The position numbers and the translations under genes were made by a program. The notes beneath the pieces were generated by a model. That model was not told where the DNA came from and made no database searches. It saw only the letters and a program-made list of their open reading frames with translations. 64,000 bases of DNA from Cristatella mucedo (taxonomy: Eukaryota > Bryozoa > Phylactolaemata > Cristatellidae): assembly GCA_009760855.2 (NCBI GenBank), contig WPIO01000051.1, positions 2,595,501-2,659,500 of the forward strand, read 5' to 3'. Within the stretch, counting starts at the first letter, position 1. Each line of letters begins with the position of its first letter. Positions 1 to 12,607 of the stretch are shown one piece after another.

Positions 1-1087
1 ATGTGAAAGCACTTGCTCTCCACAATATCTGGATGAAGGAGTATATGGCTGTGGCATACCAGCAGGAATCGGAAATCATCTATAAAAGGGTATTACTAAG
101 TGACGCGAGCATTTTAACTTGGTAAAAATGTCTGCGTTTGAATGCCTGGCCCTGAGAACGCAAGATTGTACGTTAGCAACAGGTCGACGATCCATAGGCC
201 ACACCGGGTCGTGAAAGAATTTTCTGAAAGCCTTGTCACTGGTTCCAGCTGGCTCTATAACTAAAGCCAAGAATCCGCCCTGATTAGAAGCCATCAAAAA
301 CACTAGTATACGCCGTGATCAGAAGCAGTTAAAAACATAAGTATCCGCCCTGATCATATGCCATCAAATACCTTTAATAAGCTCTTAAGCTAAATGCGAG
401 ATCGCCGATTTTTCTTCACAGCTTCGTCTGATGCCCTTGTATCTGCTGGTGACAAATCTCTCCAAATATCCCCTCGATAGCAGCATTATGCCAACCCGTG
501 AATAGAAGAATGTGATGGAGCTACATTCTTTTAGCATAGATCGTTTAGTCTTTTAGTACTGAACACTATGATTAGCCACAACTCTTCCTATATTCACATA
601 TAATTAACGTGTCCTCATAGAATTTACCGGAAGTTCAACCTAATCGATACCCTTTCCACTACGTACGAAGGCTCCCTGAAATTTACGATGGCACATGCAG
701 CAGGTGTGTGTGCCGGCAGTGTACATACATTAAACATATTTGCATACAGATATACCTGTTTTACATACACACCGTTGAAAAATCACACTACAATAATCTG
801 AGAACGGATGTACAAAATTTGAGACTGCTGTGACAAGACAGTAATCTCAGTTCATCCGTGCATATTTATACGTGTCATGTCAATGGGAGTAAACTGAAGA
901 CTTGCTACAACGCTCAGCAGCTTACTAGTGAGTGTTTTTGGAAAGCATGAATCTAGGCTTGGAATTCGATACATACCAGCTTAGCATGCAAGTAGCAACA
1001 CTAAGTCAATTTGCATCGCACAACGTGCGAAATAATAGAGTTCCGTGCGTAATAATAGTAACATAATGCCAGACAGTCCCACTCAAA
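1..1087. other. Anonymous AT-rich sequence
   Basis: No repeat family or exon recognised. It contains only short chance open frames. Confidence 0.3.
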
Positions 1088-1258
1088 CTAGCAGCCGCTG
1101 CTGGCGGTGCCGATACTTTCCATCGTTGCCCGGCAACGTGCAAATCCAAGGTTCTCATAACCGAAGTGTCCCGATTCGTTGCCGTCCATTCGGTAACCAT
1201 TGTAGTATTGCTGGGGCTCCGACGGCAGAAGTGTTAGTGGAGTCTCACGGAGACAGCG
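1088..1258 (-). CDS. Possible terminal exon, Tyr-rich C-terminus, unidentified
   Basis: Acceptor tactgcttacatcag, then 56 codons in phase 0 and TAG. The end reads SEPQQYYNGYRMDGNESG, then HFGYENLGFARCRATMES. The tyrosine motifs (YYNGY, GYENLGF) resemble cytoplasmic tails of membrane proteins, which is inference only. Other frames are also open, so coding status is not certain. Upstream exons would lie further right on the minus strand. Confidence 0.4.
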   Translation of the reverse strand, partial: RCLRETPLTLLPSEPQQYYNGYRMDGNESGHFGYENLGFARCRATMESIGTASSGC

Positions 1259-1756
1259 CTGATGTAAGCAGTAAATGAGACTAAATCTGTTTTCCCTCAA
1301 GGTGGGGCATACATTAGTGGTCTAGGCTGCTGCACTAATTACAATAGCAGAAGCAGCAGGAGTACACAACACCAACTCGTTGGCTACGTCCTCCTAGATC
1401 TCATTAGAAAATAATACGTCTGCTTGTCGTTCTGCACCTTCCGACTGCATTGTTATCTGCAGCCGCTTCCAGATGCCACTATTCTCAGATGGACCTCTAC
1501 GTAATTCTCAATCAAATTCTTCCGGTAGCGTTCTTTTTGTGACAGCATTGCTATCTCAAGGTGGCACCCGTTCCTCACCTAAGCTAAGTCCTAAAATCTT
1601 CTGTTTGAGCCCTTTTAAGATCTTTTTGCCAAATATGTCTTCGGTTTCAGGCATTATTCAGTGAAGATCGTAACGGTCTCAATGCTTTCTTCGCGGATCA
1701 TGCTTTCGGCAGACAAAAGGTGTTAGCTTACCTATCGCCTCAGGAGCTGAACTATT

Positions 1757-2871
1757 GTAATAAGAATAAGAATAATAATACATTTGATAAAGGGCCCTCA
1801 GAGAACTCGATCTCTTTCTTAGGCACTCTGCATTTGCTGCAAAGGAAGCACGATCGAATGGTTAGTGGTAGCATGCTCAATGAATAATAGAAAACACGGG
1901 TAGGGATGACAAGCACAGGGTAAGCATGCAAACATGGTTAGTGCAGCATGCACAGTGTCATTACGCATAAGCACCTAAGGAACTAATCACAGGAACCTAC
2001 TAAATGTTGTAATAAATAGATACGTTTTCAGTTTCCTTTAAATGTTGACAAGTCAAGAGATGTCGTGTTGCAAGTTGGGAGTGAGTTCCAGGCTTTGAGA
2101 GCATACGAGCTAATGGCACGGTCTCCAAAGAACTTAAGATTAGCATGAATTACAGGTAAACAGTTGGATTTCGAAAAGCGGGTGGTACGATGTTTAGTCT
2201 GGTGGGGCAGTAGATCTGATAGGTAGGCTGGAGCCAAAGAATTAAGGGACCTAGAAATGAGTGACAAATACTTGAAGTTGATGCGTTGCCTGACTGTGAG
2301 CCAGTGCAGGTCAGCTAGAAGTCGTGTTATATGACAACTGCGACGCTCACGACAAACAAGCCTGGCTGCAGAGTTTTTCTCTAACTGTAACCACCTGATT
2401 GTACAGGTCGGAATACCAGCGTGCAATGAGTTACAGAAGTCTAGACGGTATGTCACAAATGCATGGATCAACTTTGATGTGGTATCCCTGTCTAAATAAA
2501 CCCCAACTTAAGGTATGTAGTTGAAAGTAGACAATTTATTGTTGAACTGATATGGTCGTCTAATAAAAGTTCACTTTGCAAAAGGACACGTATGGTTCGT
2601 GCCGATTCAACAGATGTGCTGGCAGAGCCAATTTTAAGCGTTAGGTTTTCCAATTTTTGAATCACGCTTGCTTGCCCATAACTAGTAGGTTGGTTTGATC
2701 ATCATTCAATTAAAGAAAGTTTGCTGCCATCCATGTGTGGATGTCATGAATACTAAGGAAGTTGAGAGAATTGAACATGCTGGAGGTATACGAGGGATGG
2801 AAGCAAAAGTATAGCTGAGTGTCATCTGCATGGACGTGAAAGCCTGGATTGTGCCTGGCAATCACATCGGC

Positions 2872-2930
<59 letters not shown>

Positions 2931-2990
2931 TATAAACCGCCGAGAAAAGAACCGGACCAAGCACACAGCGCCGAGTTACCCCCGTGCTTC
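1757..2990 (-). mobile_element. L2/CR1-type non-LTR retrotransposon, 3' part, split by (GA)n
   Basis: The 3' end lies at the low coordinate: degenerate (ATT)n, then the family tail (catttgataaagggccctcagagaactc...). The minus strand encodes the RT C-terminal region: GVTRRCVLGPVLFSAVYT near 2975-2925, the catalytic HADDTQLY near 2830, then [25 protein letters not shown] and the LADLHWL block. Frames are broken in several places. A (GA)n array of about 50 bp interrupts RT between VYT and LADV. Confidence 0.85.
2876..2930 (+). repeat. (GA)n plus poly-G within L2 RT
   Basis: About 47 bp of (GA)n followed by eight G, lying between the RT codons for VYT and LADV of the surrounding L2. Confidence 0.95.
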
Positions 2991-4144
2991 AGCACTTCCG
3001 CGTGTTCGTGTGTCATAGGGCGGCTGGCCTTACATGCCGTGTCTAAAGAACTTGGGTTCGTCGGGGCGGGACCACTGCTGATTGATAGCAGTAGTTGACC
3101 AAACGGACGGACTGCCTCTGGTTGGCCCGTTCGGGTAAAGCCTGAATGCTCGAAGAGTCACCGCACAGGAGGTTGGCTCGTTTGAGAAACACCTAAAGGC
3201 TACGCCAGCTACCAAACATTGCTGTGTGGTTGCTGGCACTGCAACTGCAACCGGGTCATCGGGTGATCTCTGCTCGTCCACATCAATACTCTGGAGTTTT
3301 CCATTGAGATAATACTTGCACCATTGTAACGAAGTACCAGTGATGCCCAGAGTATACTAGAATTATAGCACTGTGTCACATGCAATCAAATTTAGAGCTT
3401 CGTGCAGCCGATTTCTGATGGACTTGTTGCGGACTTAAGAAGTGAGTGGCTGCGAATTTTTGTAATTCCTTAAACTCAATCGACACGGCTTATGATAGTA
3501 TTGTGTGGGTCTTTGTGCTAAATCATCGTGTTTACGTGACATGATCTCGGCAGCGTCTCATCGAGGGGAAGTAGGACATAATTTCTTCATCGGTGCAGGT
3601 CGGGGGGGGGGGCACAGAAACAGCATCTTTCCAACAGTAAGTTGCCAATAGTGTCAGCAGTCTATCCCCCTAGATGGCATGCCATCTGTATTTCAGATTT
3701 TCCTAATCTCACTTCAGTTTAATGTGCAAGAAATAGTCATTTCTTTATCCGGACGATTCTAAAATTCATTACGGCGACTCAATAGATTAGCGCTCTAAGT
3801 ACTGAATTTCTTGTACTGAAGATTATTATATTATTATTCATTTTCTCTTGCGGCGTATGCGTATGACCATCAGAGATATACAATCCAAAAAGGCTTTTAT
3901 TTACCATCAACCATTTCCAAAATCGCTTCCAGGTTATCTCTCTACCTACCGTATTTTTAAGAGCATAAGTAGCACTTGTTTTCAACTATTTAGAGAAATA
4001 AACCTGCGACTCATACAATGCAAGTAAAATCATTTCAAAATTAAAAAATCACTCCTTGCCTACCTATTGAGACTGTTCAACTTGTTCATATGCGATTAAC
4101 TAGCCTATACTATACACTACTTTAGCTGACCATAAACCATAATA

Positions 4145-4304
4145 TTGCGAATTTCAAACATGCTGGGTGGAACTGAAGATAATGCAATCTACGAAGAAAG
4201 TGATGATTCTGATATTAACAATGCTGCAGACGACTACAAGGATGTTAGCAGTGATACTGATGATGAGTTTCTTGCTAACCGTGATGATAAAAGCAAACTA
4301 ATAA
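4145..4304 (+). other. Acidic open frame abutting L2
   Basis: The plus-strand frame starting MLGGTEDNAIYEESDDSD continues with more Asp/Glu/Ser and runs straight into the L2 at 4305. Acidic N-termini like this occur in piggyBac-derived transposases, but no other transposase segment is visible. Could be a captured exon or chance. Confidence 0.2.
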
Positions 4305-5021
4305 ATCTAAGTTGGTCCATGCATTTTTGATATCCCATCTTGACTTCTGTAACTCACTACTTGCTGGTCTACCGGCCTGTGCAATCAGACGCTTATAGTT
4401 GGTGCAAAACTCTACAGCTAGGCTTGTCTGTCATGAGTGTCGCAGTTGCCACATCACACATTTTCTTGCCGATCTGCACTGGCGCCCAGTCAAGCAACGC
4501 ATCGACTTCTAGATTTTGTCACTCACTTTTAGGTTCCTTCATTTTTTGGCTCCACGCTACCTATCAGATCTACTCCCCACCAGGCTAAACATCGTACCAC
4601 CCACTTTTCGGAATCTAGTTGTTAAACTATACCTCGTACAAACCTCAATTATTTTGGAGACCTTGCCTTTAGTTCGTATGCTCCCAAAGTCTGGAACTCA
4701 CTCCTGACTTGCGTCATGACATGCCCTGACTTGACCACATTTAAAAAGAAATTAAAAACGTACCTACTTATGACAGCATTTAGTGGGTCACTGTGATTCG
4801 TCCTTTATGTTCTCATGCGTACTGACACTGTTGCATGCTGCCATAAAAACTTGCATGCTGACCCGAGGCATGTCACCCCTAACCATGTTATTCATGCTGT
4901 TTATCAAGCATGATACCACTAACCATTCGATCGTGTCTCCTTTGCAGCAAATGCAATCCGCCTAGAAAAAGATTGAGTTCACTGAGGGCGCTTTATCAAG
5001 TGTATTATTATTATTATTATT
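4305..5021 (+). mobile_element. L2 3' fragment
   Basis: Plus strand; encodes degenerate [23 protein letters not shown] and HHILADLHW blocks with frameshifts. It ends in the tail (cctagaaaaagattgagttcactgagggcgctttatcaagtg) and (ATT)n at about 5004-5020. Confidence 0.8.
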
Positions 5022-5154
5022 CATTCTCTTGCTTCAGCCTACCTATCACCATTACTCGCCGATCAGGCGTCGGTAGTCGGACCGCCCGCCTAGTAGCCTG
5101 AGCAGCTTCATTCAGCTGTCCGTCGAACCCAACGTCAAATCCTACGTACAACGA

Positions 5155-5260
5155 ACCTTTATTTGGCATGCTTTTAAAGTCTGGAACTCACTCTCCACTG
5201 ATGTCACGACTTCCCCTGACTTGAAGACATTTAAAAAGAAGCTAAAACCGTTTAATTCCC
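5155..5260 (+). mobile_element. Small L2 fragment
   Basis: Contains the conserved block tctggaactcactc ... cctgacttgaagacatttaaaaagaa that lies near the end of the L2 ORF. Both ends are truncated. Confidence 0.6.
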
Positions 5261-5439
5261 TTGTGATCTCAATTGAAGATATTTGCACTTGCGTGGCCAC
5301 ACTTCGTGAAGCTTTACGGCGATAAGACCCACCTCATAGTTCTGGGCTAGAGCTGGCATTAAATACCTAGAGTTGGCATTAAATTGCATGGCCTCCCACT
5401 CATAATTGGTTGGTGCAGCATTTCCAGCTAAGTCTGCCG

Positions 5440-6027
5440 ACTTCTTTGAAATTTGTCATTTTTGAAGAGCATATCCGAGGTCAATTCGGCTTACTTTCAG
5501 CTGAGAAACATCGCCAAAATTAGGGCCAGCTTAAGCAAAAGAATGACAGTAGAACTAGTTCGCACATTTGCAATATCGCAACTTGTTTATTGCAATTCCC
5601 TGTATTCGGTACTCCTGCCGATGTCCTCGATCGTCTGCTAATGGTGCAGGACTCAACGACTCGTCTGGTGTATGTCATCTAGTCTGTAGCTGCCACAGCA
5701 CACCTCTTCTGTCCGACCTTCACTGGCTTCCTATCGAACACTGAATCGATTTTGGGATCCTCTCGTTGGCCGACACGTCACGTCACTCACTACCATCAAC
5801 TTATCTATCTGCGGCCATCTTGCTCCTCTAGTGGGTTCTCGCACCAAATGTCTGGAACTCGCTTCCGGCTTCTATCACCACCTGCATTGACTTCGCATCG
5901 TTGATTAATATTAGCATGCTACCGATAACTATTCGATTGTGCTTCCTTTGCAGCAAATGTAAAGTGCCTAGAAAGAGATTGAGTTCTTTGAGGACGCTAC
6001 ATCAAATGTATTATTGTTATTATTATG
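5440..6027 (+). mobile_element. L2 3' fragment, divergent subfamily
   Basis: Encodes eroded AYFQLRNIAKIRASL and YCNSL segments, then the RT tail. It ends in tgcctagaaagagattgagttctttgagg and (ATT)n at about 6010-6027. Confidence 0.7.
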
Positions 6028-6129
6028 CTTGGTCGCTTGCACAGCACCCTGGAAAAATTTAATGTCCATCCACACGCTTTACAACTAGCTGCAAGAGAAT
6101 CGATACCTATGAGTTAGTGACATGCGTAG

Positions 6130-6720
6130 CATCAAACTTGCAAACCCATGCAATCATTATGCTTAGGTTGGCATGCAAAAGCAAACATGAAGACACTCAT
6201 ATAGCGACCGATTACTGGCCTCGGACCAGTAACATGCACTGAATCATGCACAGGTATGCACACAAAGCACCCCGGTACAAATGAGATAGGTTCACCTGGG
6301 CAAATAGAAAGCTCGGCGGAACAGATGAGACTTGAAAGCTGACAGGTCATTGCGTGTATTGATCGTTACTGTAAGCGATATCCAGACTTTTGGTTCCGTA
6401 TGAGCTGGAGGCTCGAACGGCAAAGATTTCAATTTAGTGCACAGGATGGCGGAATGCTATGAGTAGATACTACATGCGAGAAGTGGGTGATGCTAGGGCA
6501 TACTGGAGTAGCGAGGAGCCGGACAGACAGGGCGTTTCAAGCCAGTAAAGTGACTTACATACCAGACGCGAGATTTTAAAATCGATTCGATGCTTGATAG
6601 GAAGCGAAAATTCAGAAAAATGTGAGACGATGTGGCAGCTATGCCGTCAACTCAAGACCGGACGAGTCGCTTAGTTTTGCACCAGAATTGAAATCATCTA
6701 GAGGCGATGTCACAAAAGCC
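6130..6720 (-). mobile_element. L2 fragment, second subfamily
   Basis: Aligns by eye to the L2 copy at 21540-21980 (shared 'accagtaacatgcactgaatcatgcac'-type 3' region, 'ttttgcacca' and 'tggcagct' blocks). No intact frame. Confidence 0.55.
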
Positions 6721-6769
6721 TAAACTCAAGACGCTCCGCTAAGCTAAGGTTTCCGAGCGCCCCAGTGAG

Positions 6770-7330
6770 CTTAGCTGTTTTGCTCCTGGGTGATGCGAAT
6801 GCTTCCTTTTGCATGAGTCGGTGCGTGTCACTAACCAGGGGTCCTACTAACCTGTGGCCTCAAGTGTCTTCTCGTGTGCTCACAGAAAGGGGCTCGCGTT
6901 AGGAACTGTCCTCCACGGTGGCTTGCAAAGATTTTAGCTAGCGACTTAGTTCTGCCTCGGCTTGATTATTGTAATTCCCTTTAGGTTGGGCTACCAAAAA
7001 AGCAACTAGGCCACTACAGATGGCCATAAATAAGGCTGCAGGGCTAGTTTTCAAGTCCCAGAGGTTTGACCACGTATCTCCTTTGCTTAAAGAGCTAGGA
7101 TGGCTTCCGGTTGATCAACAGATACAGAGCAAAGTTCTTACGCTGACCCACAAGGCCCGCCACGGCTTGGCTCCATAGCTAGCTGAACTGCTGCACCAGT
7201 TTCAGCCTCCTCAGGTCCTGTATAACTTATTTCCACGATTCTTACGCAACAACAACTACTCTCCTGCTGCCGACTATGGCTCATCCTTTCCAGCCATCCT
7301 GAGCTACTAATTCCACGATACTCACTACCT
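6770..7330 (+). mobile_element. L2 fragments, tail plus divergent RT
   Basis: 6770-6880 resembles the tail region at 46640-46700 and 58125-58205 (tgctaaccagg...ctactaac). 6930-7330 encodes a divergent LDYCNSL ... LPK-type RT end with stops, of a different L2/CR1 lineage. Confidence 0.5.
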
Positions 7331-8080
7331 CAACTGCTCTCCTTCCCACTTTCTTTTTGTTGCGTGAGATGAAGTCTTTGGCTACCAAATGGGTACCGAA
7401 AGCCGCTTAGGTTGTTAGTGGGCTATAGAAAACTCTCCTAGTTACACCCACATAGTCTTCGTGGAGTTACAGACGTAGATACCTTACATTTGTGAGGCAG
7501 AGTTCTAGCTGCTCACATTGCGGTTGTGTGGGCGAGACAGTCAGCAGCAGTTTCACACGTTTGGAACATTACCTCACACCGACTCCGAAGAAGCTTGATT
7601 TGCGAAGTGCAAGAATAAGTCCACTAGCACAGCCTAATATCCAGTAGTGCAGCCTAATGTTGTACATTAGTCAGGCAACTAGCTGAACGCAGGACACCAA
7701 ACGTTATCGGCTGCTCGTTGAAGCCTTCTCCATTGCTAGGGTATTTGCCTTGATGGCACCAAAAATAATTTTGTTGGCTAGCCAGCTACACGGCGACTTT
7801 CATTTCTTAAGCAGACACAAACGCCGGCCACAGAGCGCGACACAACACGACACGCGATCACGACGGTGTGTTAGATCAATCAACAAAACTGATAACATCG
7901 AAAGATATATTACGGAAAAGGTGGCTTGATATTTAAGGTCACACTGTGGGATTTTGGGCTGTTGCACGCATAAAAGACCTTGACAAATACTGGAGGGTGC
8001 ACTAACGAAAAGCACTGAGATGCAGGTGGTAGAGAATGTTCAGCCATAAGAGAACAGCACCAATATGTTGACTTGACTCA
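7330..8080. other. No assigned feature
   Basis: No exon or repeat could be supported. A minus-strand frame at 7800-8015 contains a hydrophobic stretch (VIYLSMLSVLLIDL) but lacks splice or family support. Confidence 0.25.
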
Positions 8081-8081
8081 C

Positions 8082-8143
8082 GGGTGATCCTCTAATATGA
8101 CCACATAATCCACGAGCACATCTTTCGTTTGATTTGCATTCCC
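8082..8143 (-). CDS. Possible small internal exon on the minus strand
   Basis: Acceptor attttattttgctgcgtgggacag and consensus donor CC/GTGAGT delimit 62 nt. Frames give either GNANQTKDVLVDYVVILEDH or a Cys-rich ECKSNERCARGLCGHIRG. The splice sites are good, but the choice of frame and the parent gene are unknown. It could belong with the terminal exon at 1088-1258. Confidence 0.3.
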
Positions 8144-8499
8144 CTGTCCCACGCAGCAAAATAAAATAACAAAAATATCGAGAACATGTGCAATACATGT
8201 CGATAAAACCTGCATACTATTCCATCGCCTAATTAACTTGTGGTATGAAATAGGAACAGCGAAAGAAAGACTAGGTACACATGGTGGTACTAAATAAACG
8301 TTGCAAAGAAATGCCACTTAGCTAAATGCACAGCCCTGTCTCTTCAGCCCAGCAGATATACAGAGTACAGCACGGCATATTCATGTCACCGAAGGGTCTT
8401 CGGAACAAAGTTAATGGTACATATGAGCTACATGACAGCTGAGTTTCAATAATGACAGAAATACAGGCAGTCATGTGCCACCAGCAGCGCTAAAACTGT

Positions 8500-9300
8500 G
8501 TCCTCTTCAGAAGAAATGTGGGCGTTACAGCTTTTCGAAGGGATCCGTGCCGGCTTTGGCGAACTATTAGGCCCGGGCCGTGGCTGTCGACTAGCAGAAG
8601 CCTTTCCTGGACTTCATCACTAGAACGAACAAGGCGATGATCTGCTGATCATCGATGACCGTCACAAGCAGATCCGACGAGTAATGACGAGGTCTTTCCA
8701 GCATGTTTCGCAATTCAAAGGGAAGCATTCGATGCATTGCTCGCTGACCCGGAACCACTAGCTACCCTCTCCTCTCGTAGCTCATGAGTCGCGTCCGTTC
8801 TTTGCGGCCGTAAGCAGACTGTGAGGCAATGTCATTCGCTGTGCCTCAGCATCAAAGGCTGCTGCCTATCGAAGCGGCAAGCACGAGCAGCACATGGAGG
8901 TGCAGGCAGGCCGAAGCGCTGGCTGCAGTGGCTCGAATCTTGAGCCTAATGCAAGCTGCAGGACCTCTAGTTTAAATGCATGCCACTTTCTTTCACGTAT
9001 ACATCTACTTGTCACAGCCGAGCGAGTTGCTGCAAGTCGTTTTAGATTAAAAAACCGCAGCATCAAAATACGGCCGGAGTTAAGCAGGCAACCTCTCGCA
9101 CACGGTCACAAGAACCGGCGCAGGCGGCTTGGCATCTTGGAAACCGCGGCAGTTTAATGCAGCAGCTTTCGCGACAGAACTTGGGTTTCGGCAACCATTT
9201 TCGCAGCTGACTTCAGCCTCAGCACGCAGAGATAGCAAACGCCGTGCATCTGCGAGGCACGCCGGCAGTGCATCGTCACTTTTCATTTATATCCGTTAGC
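8500..9300. other. GC-rich block without assigned gene
   Basis: GC/CpG content is raised relative to flanks. Overlapping open frames occur on both strands (8894-9157 plus; 8866-9066 and 9080-9286 minus) but none has a recognisable domain. The context suggests a CpG-island promoter or first exon for a minus-strand gene to the left. Confidence 0.25.
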
Positions 9301-10270
9301 CTACGACTCAGTTTTTTTTAAACCAGTGCCAAAACTATCACAACACACTGGTAACTGAGGCTGAAACCATCCCAATTTGTATAGTGAGAGTGGTGCTTCC
9401 GCAGACTTCTGTTCGACCAAGAACAGTCAAACAAGCTAGTCTTAAGAGTTGAACGTAGTTTTCGGTGAACAAGTATCTTTACCATTTCAACTCCAACAAA
9501 CAAAGAATGAACTGCTTCATGATAGCTCGAAGAATGCCACCTGGTCAGAGGTGGAAGTCAATGACGTTGTGAGGAGGCACATAAAGAAAGAAGGGTTTCA
9601 GATCAGGGAAATTGCAGCTTGGAATTAAGCAGAAAATTTGCTTTGCTCCCAGTCATTATAGAAATCCTATGTAATAAAAATAGTAGAAATGCAGCTGTCA
9701 TTGTCCTCCTCGATTAGTCAGTTGCATTAGATGCATTCCATCACAACATCTTTCTGAAGAGAACAAGCACTGTAGTAGGGCTGCTTAGGTTCCAACCATA
9801 GCAGCCCGCCCTCGATCTCATCAGGTCCCACCCATTTTAGACGGATGTTGTTGGTGTGACATAAGCCCAACCACACCTGTCCAACCTGGATCTGACACGG
9901 TTCCAACTTCAACAGCTGCCCGGCCAAGTTTAGAAGGTATCACGTGATAGTCTGGTCACATTCCAGGGTAAACGTTGAGAAGATATTCAGATGATTAGTC
10001 AAACAATCGAATATTTGTTTACAGTATCTTTCAAGAGACAATCATGTTACAAACGAGATTGGAAGTGTTGACGATTTCTACTTAAAAGGAACAAATGATT
10101 ACATACAAACCAGGCCTAAGCCGGGAGTAGACCGAAAGTAAATTACCGACAAACAACAAATTTCTCTATCTCTGCATCGCATGCGACATGCGTTCCAACT
10201 TGTTGAACCTTGGTACATCGAGGTACATGTTAGCAGTTTTTCGATGTACATGCTTACTTCTGACTTTAAA
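9300..10270. other. Anonymous sequence with one dispersed repeat copy
   Basis: Only the minus-strand copy of a dispersed repeat at about 9960-10090 was recognised. Confidence 0.3.
9960..10090 (-). repeat. Dispersed ~130-bp repeat, copy 1
   Basis: The reverse complement shares an ordered series of blocks (aaatcgtcaa, taacatg, taaacaaatattcgatt, cttctcaac) with 31555-31690 and 52215-52345. No coding capacity or terminal repeats seen. Family unknown. Confidence 0.6.
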
Positions 10271-10440
10271 CCGCTCTATTTACAGTGTAGCTAGAGTCAA
10301 TCGAGTCATCGCTGGCCTCGAGTGCTCCCTCCCACCATCAAAGCAATGCAAGCACACAGCGATTACCTTATGAAGCCAATTGGTGAAAAGATAAAAGAGG
10401 CTAATACGCAGGGCTGTCAATAGCTGATCCCAAAGGTGAA

Positions 10441-10839
10441 GTGCTCCAGCGATTTGCACATGACGCAGAAGAGCACGGGCAAGCAGCAGAAGCGGTGCGA
10501 CAACAGCCGGTGCAAAAGCAGGACCATAACCAGCTGTACACGATGGTAGCACCACCACTACCACAGGCACGACGTGCGGGTGGGACACGGCTAGCACAAG
10601 GGATGCCAGTACCGTCCCAACCCAAGGAGGAGAAACGCTTGGCCACACAGCTAGAGGTAGGTACCCACAACCTAAAGACTTGGATGGAACAGAAAGCCGG
10701 TCAGCAGCAAAGAGCCAGCCCACAGATGTCAGCTGCACAGCACTGTCGAAAGGCGAGGCTCGAAGCACGGCAGCTTCGGCAGCACTTGTGTAATAACAAA
10801 CAGCATTCTCGGTCTCGTGTATTTACCAAAGGGCTTTAG
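10441..10839 (+). CDS. Hypothetical Gln/Arg-rich open frame
   Basis: A 132-codon frame (QRFAHDAEEHGQAAEAVR..., RKARLEARQLRQHL near the end), hydrophilic with predicted coiled-coil character. It starts without a good ATG context. The opposite strand is also open and hydrophobic, a normal mirror effect. No family recognised; coding status unproven. Confidence 0.2.
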   Translation: MLQRFAHDAEEHGQAAEAVRQQPVQKQDHNQLYTMVAPPLPQARRAGGTRLAQGMPVPSQPKEEKRLATQLEVGTHNLKTWMEQKAGQQQRASPQMSAAQHCRKARLEARQLRQHLCNNKQHSRSRVFTKGL

Positions 10840-11307
10840 ATCCTTGCCAGAAGGCTACAGGCTGCTGCAATCAAAAACGTCACGCTGCATAGCCATTCAA
10901 ATCCTGCTCTACCACGTGAGCAGGCAGATTCCATCATGACCAAGCTGTGGATCCGTGAACTCCCTTAACACCACCCCAGGCGACTGCTTGCAGCACTACG
11001 TTCGGGCACGGCCACCACGATCGGCTTGCTCTGGTTGGCGAGAGGCTCTGGCGGCAGCTCAGCAGCAGCATCAGGGTGGCGAGGGACTTACCTCTCACGT
11101 CCCATTCCTCCAGCGTGGAGCGACGACAAACTGCCAGATTTCTTTAACGTTGAACAAACGGCTTCGGCCAAAAAGTCGGTGCTATGTGAACACCTGCAGC
11201 AGGGAAATGGCACAAGAGCAATTATATTTCGACGATCTGCCCATGCATTTGCACACACGTGGGCATTAGCGCGTGCAAACACACACGTACATATAAATAC
11301 AGACACA

Positions 11308-11310
<3 letters not shown>

Positions 11311-11357
<47 letters not shown>
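11311..11357 (+). repeat. (CA)n microsatellite
   Basis: Uninterrupted dinucleotide array. Confidence 0.95.
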
Positions 11358-11361
<4 letters not shown>

Positions 11362-11484
11362 TGCCTGACAGAAGTAAGATGCTGGCGAGCCAGGTGTGCA
11401 CCCCACAGATGAGGCAGCATAGGCAACAGAAAGGCAACCAGGACCCCTTTCCCGCAAACGATGGAGGCTAAGTGGTAGGTAGGG

Positions 11485-12315
<831 letters not shown>

Positions 12316-12607
12316 TCACTCATTAGCAGTATGATGCAATGATGATCTGTGATGGGACACCTCCAGCAACGAGGCCGAGGCGGCGTGCGGAGGAACACTG
12401 AGCTTGCGGCCGATTATCTCGCTGGGCGCTACATGCCTGTCGGACATGCTCTTCTGAGTGTGGCTGCGCAGCACAACGGGGCTGGAGGTACTACCGGAAG
12501 TGCTGCCGGCAGATAAGTCAATATCAGACAGCTTCGGCGATGGACGCCGGATCTGCATGCTCCTGCTGCTGCTACTGCTGCTGCTGCTGACGCTGCCTTC
12601 AAAAGAG
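12316..12607 (-). CDS. R7 RGS last exon: Ser-rich C-terminal tail
   Basis: Acceptor tcgtttgctttag in the required phase. It opens SFEGSV, then a Ser run encoded by an AGC repeat, then RRPSPKLSDIDLSAG and VVLRSHTQKSMSDRHVAP, with TGA at 12316-12318. No domain is recognised. RGS9 and RGS11 also end in Ser/Pro-rich tails. A possible donor (GAG/GTGTCC at 12361) means the coding region could continue further left. Assignment rests on phase, position and coding character rather than homology. Confidence 0.6.

Noticed and set aside
4145-4330. piggyBac transposase N-terminus
   Set aside because: Only the acidic composition fits; no catalytic-domain segment or TTAA-flanked ends seen.
10280-10768. Hydrophobic 162-codon minus-strand frame resembling a membrane protein
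   Set aside because: Mirror of the hydrophilic plus-strand frame; no splice or family support.
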